Source of the DNA: Streptomyces composti
GTDB taxonomy: Bacteria; Actinomycetota; Actinomycetes; Streptomycetales; Streptomycetaceae
Direction of reading: 5' to 3'
DNA: 64,000 bases
Assembly (NCBI RefSeq): GCF_012034205.1
Contig: NZ_JAATEM010000004.1
Location: 124,001 to 188,000 of the forward strand
Positions 19,760-28,073 of this stretch are shown in pieces; position 1 is the first letter of the stretch; the number at the start of each line of letters is the position of its first letter. Below the pieces are notes generated by a model. That model saw only the letters and a program-made list of their open reading frames with translations, was not told the origin of the DNA and did no database searches. A program made the translations under genes and the position numbers.

Positions 19760-21397
19760 TCAGGAGTCGCTGATCCACCAGGCGGCGGTGGAGCCGGGGA
19801 GCACCCCGGCCGGGCACGGTCCGCTGGCGAGCAGCGGGGTGCCGGAGACCGGGGCGGGTACGGGGGCGGTGCCGAAGTTGACGGCGCAGACCAGGTCGCC
19901 GCCGCGGACGAAGGCGAGCACGCCGGGCTGGGTGTCCAGCCACTGCAGGGTGCCCTCGCCCAGCTGCGGGAGCGCGGCGCGCAGTTGCAGGCCGTCGCGG
20001 TAGAGGTGCCAGAAGGACTGGGTGTCGGCGAGTGCGCGGTCGGTGGCGTACTCGGCGAAGTACTCGGGCTGGGGCAGCCACGGCTTGACGCCTCCGGCAC
20101 CGGAGGTGAAGCCGAACGGGGAGGCCTGCCCGGACCAGGGCAGCGGCACCCGGCAGCCGTCGCGGATGCGGGCCCTGCTGCCGGTGCGGCGGAAGATCGG
20201 GTCGGTGAGCACGTCGTCGGGCAGGTCGACGACCTCGGGCAGGCCCAGTTCCTCGCCCTGGTAGATGTAGGCGGCTCCGGGCAGCGCCAGCATCAGCAGC
20301 GCGGCGGCCCGGGCGCGGGCGGCGCCGAGGCCGCTGCCCTGCGGGGTGGGCTCGCCGTAGCGGGTGACGGTGCGGACCTGGTCGTGGTTGTTGAGGACCC
20401 AGGTGACGGTGGAGCCGGTGCCGGCGATGTCCTCCATCGCCTCGGATATGACCTTGCGGAAGGCGTCGGCGTCCCAGGGGGCGCCCAGCAGGTCGAAGAA
20501 GAACGCCTGGTGCAGCTCGTCCGGGCGGACGTACATGGCGTGCTCGCGGGCGCTGGGCACGGACACCTCGCCGACCAGCAGGCGCTCGCGGCCGTCACGG
20601 GCGGTGTACTCCTCGCACACGGCGCGCCAGTGCCGCCACACGTCGTGCACCTCGGGCTGGTTCCAGGCGAGCGGGTTGACCGAGTCGCGGGTGCGGGCGT
20701 CGGCCTCCGGGTCCGGGGAGTCGGGCAGGTCCGGGTGCTTGAACAGACCGGCGGCCACGTCGATGCGGAAGCCGTCGACGCCCCGGTCCAGCCAGAACCG
20801 CAGGGTGCGGTCGAACTCGGCGGCCACCTCGGGGTTGCGCCAGTTCCAGTCCGGCTGCTCGGGCGTGAACATGTGCAGGTACCACTGGCCGGGGCTGCCG
20901 TCCGCCTCGGTGATCCGGCTCCAGGCGGGGCCGCCGAACATGGCGTGCCAGTTGTTGGGCGGTTCGCTGCCGCCGGGGCCGCGGCCGTCGGCGAAGTGGA
21001 AGCGAGCGCGCTCGGGGCTGCCGGGCGGGCTGGCGAGGGCCTCGCGGAACCAGGGGTGCTCGCTGGAGCAGTGGTTGGGGACGATGTCCAGCAGCACCTT
21101 GATGCCCAGGCGGCGGGCCTGGGTGACCAGCAGGTCGAACTCGGCGAGGTCGCCGAAGACCGGGTCGACGTCGCAGTAGTCGGCCACGTCGTAGCCGTGG
21201 TCGTGCTGGGGCGAGGGATAGAAGGGGCTCAGCCAGATCCCGTCCACGCCGAGCTTCTTCAGATAGGGCAGGCCGGCCCTGACTCCGGCGAGATCGCCGA
21301 TGCCGTCACCGGTGCTGTCCAGGAAGCTGCGGACATACACCTGGTAGATCACTGCGTCGCGCCACCACTGGCGGCTGTCGATGCGCTTGAGACTCAC
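19760..21397 (-). CDS. GH13 alpha-glucosidase / oligo-glucosidase
   Basis: A 545-aa cytoplasmic (no signal peptide) glycoside hydrolase family 13 enzyme. The four GH13 regions are present: DIVPNH, GFRIDVAAG with the Asp nucleophile, LVGEVS with the acid Glu, and VLNNHDQ with the transition-state Asp. It begins SLKRIDSRQWWRDAVIYQVYVRSF. It likely hydrolyses imported maltose or short alpha-glucosides to glucose. The GTG start lies downstream of a candidate promoter and operator in the 21398-21595 gap. The exact substrate is not deducible. Confidence 0.93.
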   Translation of the reverse strand: MSLKRIDSRQWWRDAVIYQVYVRSFLDSTGDGIGDLAGVRAGLPYLKKLGVDGIWLSPFYPSPQHDHGYDVADYCDVDPVFGDLAEFDLLVTQARRLGIKVLLDIVPNHCSSEHPWFREALASPPGSPERARFHFADGRGPGGSEPPNNWHAMFGGPAWSRITEADGSPGQWYLHMFTPEQPDWNWRNPEVAAEFDRTLRFWLDRGVDGFRIDVAAGLFKHPDLPDSPDPEADARTRDSVNPLAWNQPEVHDVWRHWRAVCEEYTARDGRERLLVGEVSVPSAREHAMYVRPDELHQAFFFDLLGAPWDADAFRKVISEAMEDIAGTGSTVTWVLNNHDQVRTVTRYGEPTPQGSGLGAARARAAALLMLALPGAAYIYQGEELGLPEVVDLPDDVLTDPIFRRTGSRARIRDGCRVPLPWSGQASPFGFTSGAGGVKPWLPQPEYFAEYATDRALADTQSFWHLYRDGLQLRAALPQLGEGTLQWLDTQPGVLAFVRGGDLVCAVNFGTAPVPAPVSGTPLLASGPCPAGVLPGSTAAWWISDS

Positions 21398-21437
21398 CCC
21401 GTCGAACCCGTCTGTGCGTGCTAGCGGTTATACATTC

Positions 21438-21468
21438 ATGTTAAGTAGGCGTGTCGCGAGGGTGTCAA
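21438..21468 (-). promoter_or_regulatory. Candidate promoter for the glucosidase/transport operon
   Basis: On the minus strand, TTGACA (21468-21463) is separated by 19 bp from TAACAT (21443-21438), about 40 nt before the glucosidase GTG. The -10 overlaps a TACTTAACA element that also occurs in the downstream-facing palindrome at 21551. Confidence 0.45.
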
Positions 21469-21550
21469 TGAAAGTACCGAAGCTACCGGGGAGTTGAGTC
21501 GAGTAAACAGGGATAATCCGGGCATCTCACAGGCGATCGAGATGCGCGCG

Positions 21551-21565
21551 TTACTTAACAAGTAA
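21551..21565. promoter_or_regulatory. Palindromic operator candidate TTACTT-AAC-AAGTAA
   Basis: A perfect 6-3-6 inverted repeat, unusually AT-rich for this genome, in the gap between the orphan binding protein and the glucosidase. The sequence TACTTAACA recurs in inverted orientation at 21447-21439 over the promoter, suggesting two sites for one regulator. Confidence 0.45.
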
Positions 21566-21595
21566 GTACGGATCGGGAGAGTGGCGCGGAGGGTG

Positions 21596-22867
21596 TCAGC
21601 GCGCGGAGACGGCGGCCAGCTCGCCGGCCAGCCGCCGCACGGCGGCCTCGGTGGTCTGCCGCCCGGTCATGGCGTCGTGCACCACCGCCTGCACCACCAG
21701 GCTCACCTGGTCGTAGTGCGGGCTCTTGGGGCGCGGCGCGGCGGCGAGCACGCTCTCGCGCAGGGTCGGCAGATAGGGGAAGCGCCGGATCAGCTCGGGG
21801 TCCTCGTAGAGCGCGGCCCGTACCGGCGGCAGCGCGCCGCGGGTGAGGACCTGGCGCTGGACCGGCTCGCTGGTGAGGTATGCGATCAGCCGCGCCGCGG
21901 TGTCGGGATGCCGGGCGTGGGTGGCGACGGCCAGATTGGAGCCGCCGAGCACGCTGGTGCCGGGCCCGTCCGGCCCCGGCAGCGGGACGGCGCCGACACT
22001 GCCGGCCACCCGGGAGCCGGGCGCGGAGGCGGCGACATAGGCGTAGGGCCAGTTGCGCAGGAAGAGCAGCCGGCCGTCCTGGAAGGCCTGTTTGGACTCC
22101 TCCTCCTTGTACGTCAGGGCTTCGCGCGGGATCCAGCCCTCGCGCACCCCGCGCGCCAGGAAGCCGACGCCCTCGCGGGCGGCCCGGGAGTCGACGGTGA
22201 CCCGCTCGCCCTCGTCGCCGAGAATGCTGCCGCCCGCCGAGTAGACCGCCTCGGCCGCGTTCACGGTCAGCCCCTCGTAGGGCAGGAACTGCCCCGCGTA
22301 GCCGTCGAGACCGTACTTCGGCGCGAGCTTCCTGGCGATGCTCTCCAGTTCGCCCCAGGTACGCGGCGGCGCGACGCCCTCCTTGGCGAGGATGTCCGTG
22401 CGGTACAGCAGCAGCCCGGCGTTGGTGACGTAGGGGACGGCGTACAGCTTGTCGCCGTAGGTCGCGGTGTCCACGACCGGGCGCAGGAAGGTGTCCAGCG
22501 GGAAGCGGTCGCGCGGCAGCGGGCGGATCCACCCGGCGGCGGCGAACTCCGACGTCCAGCTGACGTCGATGTTGAGCACGTCGAAGCGGCCGGCCTCGCC
22601 GCGCCGCAGATCGGTGATCATCTGTGCCCGGGTCTCGTCGGCGGAGTCGGGCAGTTCGACGAGGGTGACCCGCTCGCCGGGGTGGGCGCGGTTCCAGCCC
22701 TCGAGCAGCGGGCCGAGATAGCCGGTGAGGTCACCCGCGGTGGCCAGGGTGAGCGGCCCGCGGCCGCCCCCGGCGGGCTCCTCGGCGCTCGCTCCGGCGG
22801 AGACGTAACCGGTCAGGACCACGACCAGCACAAGAAGGCCCCTACCCGCGGCACGGATCCACCGCAT
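21596..22867 (-). CDS. Extracellular solute-binding protein (family 1), orphan and without lipobox
   Basis: A 423-aa binding protein read from the ATG with GGGAGGAACCT directly upstream. The N-terminus has a Sec-type signal (GLLVLVVVLTGYVSAGASA) ending in ASA-EE, with no Cys near the cleavage site, so it would be secreted freely rather than lipid-anchored. The mature part has SBP features: GEAGRFDVLNIDVSWTSEF, YGDKLYAVPYVTNAGLLLYR and SNLAVATHARHPDTAARLI. No permease genes are directly linked; it precedes the glucosidase on the same strand. Its ligand is probably a sugar, but this is inferred from family and neighbours only. Confidence 0.85.
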   Translation of the reverse strand: MRWIRAAGRGLLVLVVVLTGYVSAGASAEEPAGGGRGPLTLATAGDLTGYLGPLLEGWNRAHPGERVTLVELPDSADETRAQMITDLRRGEAGRFDVLNIDVSWTSEFAAAGWIRPLPRDRFPLDTFLRPVVDTATYGDKLYAVPYVTNAGLLLYRTDILAKEGVAPPRTWGELESIARKLAPKYGLDGYAGQFLPYEGLTVNAAEAVYSAGGSILGDEGERVTVDSRAAREGVGFLARGVREGWIPREALTYKEEESKQAFQDGRLLFLRNWPYAYVAASAPGSRVAGSVGAVPLPGPDGPGTSVLGGSNLAVATHARHPDTAARLIAYLTSEPVQRQVLTRGALPPVRAALYEDPELIRRFPYLPTLRESVLAAAPRPKSPHYDQVSLVVQAVVHDAMTGRQTTEAAVRRLAGELAAVSAR

Positions 22868-22925
22868 AGGTTCCTCCCTGTACACCGGCCCCCGGGCGCC
22901 CTCGTCCGGGAGTCAGAGGCCATGT

Positions 22926-22940
22926 ATACCTGTTAGGTAT
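22926..22940. promoter_or_regulatory. PadR-type operator candidate ATACCT-GTT-AGGTAT
   Basis: A perfect 6-3-6 palindrome in the divergent gap, 54 bp before the PadR GTG and beside GATACT (22945-22950), a possible -10. Its AT-rich arms fit an autoregulatory PadR site. Confidence 0.5.
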
Positions 22941-22993
22941 GCGCGATACTAGGGCCTGCGGCACATTGACCAGATGCGAGGAGGAGAGCTCGA

Positions 22994-23509
22994 GTGCGGC
23001 TGCCCCTCCTGGCGCTGCTCGCCCGCGGTCCGGCGCACGGCTACGAGCTGAAGCAGGACCTTGAGCAACTGCTGGGCTCGGCGTACCCTCAGCCGAACGT
23101 CGGCCAGATCTACGTGACCCTCGGCCGCCTCGAGAAGTCGGGACTGATCGAGGGCGAGGACGTCGAGCAGTCCAGCCGGCCCAACAAGAAGGTCTACCAC
23201 CTCACCGACGCCGGGCGCGAGGCGCTGCGCGCCTGGTACGAGGAGACGGCGGACGAGCCACGGGTGCGGGACGAGTTCTTCATGAAGCTGGCGCTCGCCC
23301 CGCAGACCGGACTCGCCGACCAGATCGCCCTGATCAACAAGCAGCGCCGCCAGTACCTCAACACCATGCGGGAGCTGTCCAAGCTCGCAGCCGCCGAAGA
23401 CCGGGACAACCGCATCGCCCATCTGCTGATCGAGGGCGCGATGCTGCACCTGCAGGCCGACCTCGACTGGCTGGAACGGTGCCAGGAAGAGCTGGAGGAC
23501 CTTCAGTGA
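22994..23509 (+). CDS. PadR-family transcriptional regulator
   Basis: A 171-aa protein with the PadR winged helix: LLALLARGPAHGYELKQDLEQLLG, then NVGQIYVTLGRLEKSGLIEGEDVE and the wing KVYHLTDAGREALRAW. The C-terminal part is a longer helical dimerisation arm. The GTG start follows GAGGAGAG. The stop overlaps the next ATPase GTG (GTGA), so the regulator and the ABC genes form one operon. It probably represses its own operon at the palindrome at 22926. The inducer is unknown. Confidence 0.92.
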   Translation: MRLPLLALLARGPAHGYELKQDLEQLLGSAYPQPNVGQIYVTLGRLEKSGLIEGEDVEQSSRPNKKVYHLTDAGREALRAWYEETADEPRVRDEFFMKLALAPQTGLADQIALINKQRRQYLNTMRELSKLAAAEDRDNRIAHLLIEGAMLHLQADLDWLERCQEELEDLQ

Positions 23510-24255
23510 GCGAGAGCACCGCTCCCGTGCTGCGCGCCGAAGGCCTGGTGAAGACCCACTACGGCGAGGGCGCCCCGGCGCACGCGGTGCGCGGCGTGGA
23601 TCTGAGCGTGGCGCGGGGCGAGTTCGTGGCGATCACCGGCCCGTCCGGCGCCGGAAAGTCGACCCTGCTGCACCTCCTCGGCGGTCTCCAGCGCCCCGAC
23701 AAGGGCAGCATCTGGCTGGACGGGGAGTGCACCGACGGCTACGACGAGGCCCGCTGGGCGGTCGAGCGCCGCCGGCGCATCGGGATCGTCTTCCAGTTCT
23801 TCAACCTGGTCTCCGACCTGTCCGTGGCGGACAACGTGGAGCTGCCCGCCCTGCTCGCCGGGGTGCCGCCGAAGCAGGCCCGCGCCGAGCGGGAGGCGCT
23901 GCTGGAGGAGCTGGGCCTGACCGGCAAGGAGCGCAGCGTCCCGGGCGAGCTGTCCGGTGGTGAGCAGCAGCGGGTGGCGCTGGCCCGCGCCCTGGTCAAC
24001 CACCCCCCGCTGCTGCTGGCCGACGAGCCGGCGGGCAGCCTGGACAGCCGGGGCACCCGCGAGGTGATGCGGCTGCTGTCCCGCTTCCACCAGCGCGGGC
24101 AGACCATCGTCCTGGTCACCCACGACGCCCGGCTGGCCAGCGCCGCGGACCGGGTGATCAGCTTTTTCGACGGACGGATCGTGGACGACGCGGCGCTCGA
24201 CGGCGGGCCGTCGAGCGGCAAGGGCATCTCCGGGGTGCTGGAGCTGAAGGACTGA
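23506..24255 (+). CDS. ABC transporter ATP-binding protein (LolD/MacB type)
   Basis: A 249-aa ATPase with Walker A GPSGAGKST (residues 45-53), Q-loop VFQFFNLV, signature LSGGEQQR, Walker B LLLADEPAGSLD, and an H-loop in VTHDARL. FNLVSDLSVADNVELPALL is characteristic of the LolD/MacB subfamily that pairs with FtsX-like permeases. It starts at the GTG overlapping the padR stop. It partners the large FtsX permease encoded downstream and likely exports or senses a peptide, drug or lipid-linked substrate. Confidence 0.93.
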   Translation: MSESTAPVLRAEGLVKTHYGEGAPAHAVRGVDLSVARGEFVAITGPSGAGKSTLLHLLGGLQRPDKGSIWLDGECTDGYDEARWAVERRRRIGIVFQFFNLVSDLSVADNVELPALLAGVPPKQARAEREALLEELGLTGKERSVPGELSGGEQQRVALARALVNHPPLLLADEPAGSLDSRGTREVMRLLSRFHQRGQTIVLVTHDARLASAADRVISFFDGRIVDDAALDGGPSSGKGISGVLELKD

Positions 24256-24256
24256 C

Positions 24257-24319
24257 ATGCGGCGGACGTCTTCGACGGTGTACGCGACGGTGCACGCCCT
24301 CCGCGCGCCGAGGGGATGA
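24257..24319 (+). CDS. Possible 20-aa coupling peptide between the ATPase and the FtsX permease
   Basis: An open frame of 20 codons (MRRTSSTVYATVHALRAPRG) starts 1 nt after the ATPase stop, and its TGA overlaps the permease ATG as ATGA. The geometry would let ribosomes pass from ATPase to permease without a gap. It has no recognised homology and could be a chance frame. If real it is more likely a translational-coupling device than a functional peptide. Confidence 0.35.
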   Translation: MRRTSSTVYATVHALRAPRG

Positions 24320-26607
24320 GGCCGGTGCGAGCCACCCTGCGCTGGGCGCACTCCGATCTGCGCACGCACCGCGGCGAGGCGCTGTTCCTGGTCCTCGCCA
24401 CCGCCGGCATCGTGGTCTCGCTGCTGCTGGCCGCCGCCCTGTTCGGCTACGCCACCAACCCCTGGCAGCGCGTGTTCGCCCAGGCGCACGGCGCGCACGT
24501 CACGCTGCACACCACCGGCACCGCCGACGCCGGGAAGCTCGCCCGGCTGGACGGCGTGGACGACGTCGCCGGCCCCTACCCGACCTCCTCGCTGACCGTC
24601 GCCTCGCGCGGCAGCCGGGCCTCGGTCGAACTGCGCGGCACCCCCGAGCGGCCCGACGTGGGACGCCCGCTGATCACCTCCGGGAAGTGGCTGGACGCGG
24701 CGACGCCCGACGGCGTGGTGCTGGAGAGCCGGCTCGCCCGCGCCCTGCTCGCCGCGCCCGGCGACACCCTGACCGTCCCCGGCACGGCCCGCACGCTCAC
24801 CGTGATCGGCATCGCCGACAGCGCCGAGCCCCGTTACCGTCCGGGCGAGCAGCCGGGCCTGGTGTGGGCGCTGCCGTCGGCCGTGGCCGAACCGGCCGGG
24901 CAGGTGATCGGGCTGCGGCTGACCGACCCGGCCGACACCGAGTACACCGTGCAGCGGGCCGTGACCGTGCTGGGCGCCGGGGCGATCGGCGAGGTCGCCA
25001 CCTGGCAGCAGGCCCGCGCCGAGGCACAGAACGACAACCGGCTGCTCGGTCAGGTGCTCGGCCTGTTCGGGCTGGGCGCGCTGGTCGCCGCCGGATTCGC
25101 CGTGCACGGGGCGATCGGCACCCGCATCCGGGGGCATCTGCGGGACATCGCCATCCTCAAGGCGATCGGCTTCACGCCCGGCCAGGTCGTCCGGGTCTTC
25201 CTGATGCAGCACCTCGGCTACGCCCTGCTGGGCGCCGTGGCCGGCGCGGTGCTGATGGAGGCGCTGGGCAGCGGGATACCGGGGCGGCTCGGGGACGCGG
25301 TCGCCGTGTGGCAGGGGCTGCCCGGGCAGACCGTGACGCTGTTCGCGGTGCCCGTGGCGGCGGTGCTGTTCATCGGCGCGACCACCGGGCTCGCCGCCTG
25401 GCGGGCCGGACGCGTGCCCCCGGTGCCGGTCCCCCGCCCCGCGGCGCCCCCGGCCGGACGGCTGACCGGCGTGGCCCGGCGGGCGCTGGGCATGCGGGTG
25501 CCGCCGGCGCTGGTGCTCGGCTGGCGCAAGGCGTTCACCCGCCGCCCGCGCTCCCTCGGGACGGTGGCCCGGCTGGCGCTGCCGCTGCTGCTGATCGTGG
25601 TGGCGATGAGCGCCTGGACCACCCTCGACCGCTTCCACAGCGAACCGGACCGCATGGGCCTGCCCACCGCGCTCAGTGTGCGCGCGGACGCGACGCTGGG
25701 CGAGAAGGAGACCCGGGCCCTGCTGGAGAACGACCCGCAGGTCGCCGCCGCCTACCCGGGCACGGAGGTCGCCGCCCTGGTCCCCGGCCAGACCGCCACC
25801 ATCGCCCTGCGCGGTCTGGGCACCGGGCAGGAGCCGTACCCCTTCACGCTGGCCGAGGGGCGCACCGCCCGCGGGCCCGACGAGGCGGTGGCCGGGCAGG
25901 GTCTGCTCGACCTGCTGCACGTCCAGGTCGGCGACTGGGTGCGGATGACGGTCGGTGACCGGCCGCAGATCCTGCACATCGTGGGCCGCAGCATCGAGCC
26001 GGAGAACGCCGGCCGGGTCATCTCCACCTCGCTCGACACCCTCCGCGCCAACGACCCCACCCTCCGGCCGACCCTCTACCAGGTGCGCCTGGAGCCGGGC
26101 GCCGACCCGCAGACCGTCGCCGACCGGCTGACCTCGGAGGGGCTCGGCCACCTCGACGTGCACACCGTGACCAACCCGGCCGACGGGCTCTCCCCCCTGC
26201 GCGCGGTCGTCCTCGGCCTCATCGCCGTGCTCGCCCTCATCGGCCTGATCGAGCTGCTCACCGCGATCGGCGGCATGGTGCGGGAGGGCGAGCGCGACCT
26301 GCTGGCGCTGAAGGCCATCGGCCTGTCACCGCGCCAGATCACCGCGATGACGGTGACGGCCATGGCGTGCACGGCGATGGCCGCCGTGCTCGCCGCGATG
26401 ATCCTCGGGCTGCCGCTGGCGCGCTGGCTGATCGACGCCCAGGGCAGATCGAGCGGCATCGGGACGGGGATCGCCCAGGGGCCGCCCGCGCTGTTCCTGC
26501 TGGGGCTCACCGTGGCCGCCGTGCTGGGCGCGGCCGCACTGGCCGCCCTCCCGGCCGCCCGGGCGGCCCGCCGCCGTCTCGCGGACACGCTCAGCGCGGT
26601 CGCCTGA
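24316..26607 (+). CDS. FtsX-like ABC transporter permease, two-module
   Basis: A 763-aa membrane protein. The first helix (FLVLATAGIVVSLLLAAALFGYA) precedes a large extracytoplasmic domain. A first FtsX core (about residues 240-380, with RDIAILKAIGFTPGQVVRVF) is followed by a linker, another anchor helix and extracytoplasmic domain, and a second FtsX core (about 625-763, with RDLLALKAIGLSPRQITAM). Two ALKAIG coupling motifs show an internal duplication, as in other actinobacterial single-chain FtsX permeases. It pairs with the upstream ATPase under PadR control. The start is the ATG at 24316 after GAGGGG. Confidence 0.92.
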   Translation: MRPVRATLRWAHSDLRTHRGEALFLVLATAGIVVSLLLAAALFGYATNPWQRVFAQAHGAHVTLHTTGTADAGKLARLDGVDDVAGPYPTSSLTVASRGSRASVELRGTPERPDVGRPLITSGKWLDAATPDGVVLESRLARALLAAPGDTLTVPGTARTLTVIGIADSAEPRYRPGEQPGLVWALPSAVAEPAGQVIGLRLTDPADTEYTVQRAVTVLGAGAIGEVATWQQARAEAQNDNRLLGQVLGLFGLGALVAAGFAVHGAIGTRIRGHLRDIAILKAIGFTPGQVVRVFLMQHLGYALLGAVAGAVLMEALGSGIPGRLGDAVAVWQGLPGQTVTLFAVPVAAVLFIGATTGLAAWRAGRVPPVPVPRPAAPPAGRLTGVARRALGMRVPPALVLGWRKAFTRRPRSLGTVARLALPLLLIVVAMSAWTTLDRFHSEPDRMGLPTALSVRADATLGEKETRALLENDPQVAAAYPGTEVAALVPGQTATIALRGLGTGQEPYPFTLAEGRTARGPDEAVAGQGLLDLLHVQVGDWVRMTVGDRPQILHIVGRSIEPENAGRVISTSLDTLRANDPTLRPTLYQVRLEPGADPQTVADRLTSEGLGHLDVHTVTNPADGLSPLRAVVLGLIAVLALIGLIELLTAIGGMVREGERDLLALKAIGLSPRQITAMTVTAMACTAMAAVLAAMILGLPLARWLIDAQGRSSGIGTGIAQGPPALFLLGLTVAAVLGAAALAALPAARAARRRLADTLSAVA

Positions 26608-26999
26608 GCCGGCCCTTGGCCGGCGGGCGCCGCGCGACGCGGCTGTGCGGCAGCTTTCGGTCTGCCGCCGTCCTCCGGGCAGCGGCCTCGGGTCGGCAGT
26701 GTCGCGACGCAGCCCTTGCAGCAGCCCTTCGGTCTACCGCCGTCCACCGGTCGACTGCCGTCCTTCAGTCAGCCGCCGTTCCCCGCGCAGCGGCCTCGGG
26801 CCGACACTGCCGCGACGCAGCCCTTGCAGCAGCCCTTCGGTCTACCGCCGTCCACCGGTCGACTGCCGTCCTTCGGTCAGCCGCCGTTTTCCGCGCGGCG
26901 GCCGCCTTCGGGCAACCGCCGTCCTCCAATCAACCGCCGCCTCCGGTCCACGCCCGTTCTCCGGCCCACCGCCGTCCTCCAGGCAGCGGCCGTCCAGGG
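26608..26999. repeat. Tandem 108-bp direct repeat (about 2.4 copies) in an intergenic region
   Basis: Two near-identical 108-bp units (26679-26786 and 26787-26894) are preceded by a degenerate partial copy (from about 26656). Both contain AGCCCTTGCAGCAGCCCTTC and differ at only a few bases. 108 bp is 36 codons, and the plus frame continuing after the FtsX stop is open across the whole array to a TAA at 27010, encoding Pro/Gln-rich sequence. There is no start signal of its own. The region lies between convergent genes. Confidence 0.8.
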
Positions 27000-27971
27000 T
27001 CAGCCGCCGTAAGGGTTCTGCGGCGGGTGCGGCGGCCGCGGGGCGTGCGGCGGGCCGTACGGGTTTCCCTGCGGGGGCGCATAGGGGTTGCCCTGCGGCG
27101 GGCCGTAGGGACTGTGGCCCTGGGGCGGGCCGTAGGGATGCCCGTGCGGCGGACCGTACGGATTGCCCTGGGGCGGTACGTGCGGCAGTCCCGTCGGCGG
27201 CGCCGGTGGCGGGCCGCCGGGGACCGGCGGCAGGTTCGCGGGGTGGGTGCGCAGGCGGATGCCGTACCGGCGCTTGAGCCGGCGCGTCTCCGCGAGGGCG
27301 ATCGCCGTGACCGTCACCGGGGCGCCCAGGATGAAGACGATGCCCAGGGTCAGGCCGAGTCCGTGCAGGTCCCCGGTGATCAGGTCGGGCAGCGCGGTCA
27401 GCCAGCTCGTCACGGTGGCGAGCAGCGCCGGCAGGCTGCGGTGCACGGCGGCCGTGCCGAAGAAGTTGCCGCAGACCCGGACGGCCCCGATACCGGTGAA
27501 CCAGAGCCCCCAGATGAAGACCAGGCCCACGCCCAGGACGACCAGCTGACTGTTGCTGCCCGCGATGACCTGGCCCAACACCACGAGCGCGGCGACACAG
27601 CCGATGAACAGCAGCAGCAGTTTGAGGGAGTTCAGCAGCGGCACCCGCAGCTGCCCTACGGTGCCGGTGCGCCGCCACACCAGGAGCATCACGCCGACCG
27701 TCAGCGGGGTGAGGAGCAGCAGCACCATGGCCGCGGTGAGGGCGTTCTCCAGCAGCTCCATGATGGCGAAGCCGCCCTCGACGTAGGTGTAGACACCGAG
27801 CGAGGTGACCGCCCCGGCGACGACCCGGAAACGCTTGAGCCGTTCGATCGTCGGGTCCAGCGAGTCGGGGATCCAGGCGGGGTGGAACACCGCGCGTGCG
27901 GCCCGGTGCGCCTTCAGCGCGTTCCGAACGCCGAGCGGACCGCCGATCCAACCACCACGCGTACGTGCCAC
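27000..27971 (-). CDS. Membrane protein with Pro/Gly/Tyr-rich C-terminal tail
   Basis: A 323-aa protein read from a GTG with GGGGGAG upstream. It has about six hydrophobic helices (such as NALTAAMVLLLLTPLTVGVMLLV, SLKLLLLFIGCVAALVVL, LGVGLVFIWGLWFTGI and LGLTLGIVFILGAPVTVTAIAL). From about residue 245 the tail is a cytoplasmic-type Pro-rich region with repeated GNPYGPP and GHPYGPP units. I recognise no enzyme family. Such PYGPP tails occur in many actinobacterial membrane proteins. Function unknown. It is convergent with the FtsX permease across the repeat array. Confidence 0.8.
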   Translation of the reverse strand: MARTRGGWIGGPLGVRNALKAHRAARAVFHPAWIPDSLDPTIERLKRFRVVAGAVTSLGVYTYVEGGFAIMELLENALTAAMVLLLLTPLTVGVMLLVWRRTGTVGQLRVPLLNSLKLLLLFIGCVAALVVLGQVIAGSNSQLVVLGVGLVFIWGLWFTGIGAVRVCGNFFGTAAVHRSLPALLATVTSWLTALPDLITGDLHGLGLTLGIVFILGAPVTVTAIALAETRRLKRRYGIRLRTHPANLPPVPGGPPPAPPTGLPHVPPQGNPYGPPHGHPYGPPQGHSPYGPPQGNPYAPPQGNPYGPPHAPRPPHPPQNPYGG

Positions 27972-28073
27972 CGTCAGCTCCCCCGAGCGTCCGCCGTGCC
28001 GGCCTGCCGTTGATCGCCGGGGAGTCTACGGGAAAGCGGACGGCGTGCTGCCGCCCGCTTCACCGCAGCGTGC

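Noticed and set aside
26716..27012. 98-aa plus-strand frame over the 108-bp repeats as an independent gene
   Set aside because: It begins at an internal TTG with no ribosome-binding site and consists only of the repeat; kept as a repeat/possible readthrough tail instead.
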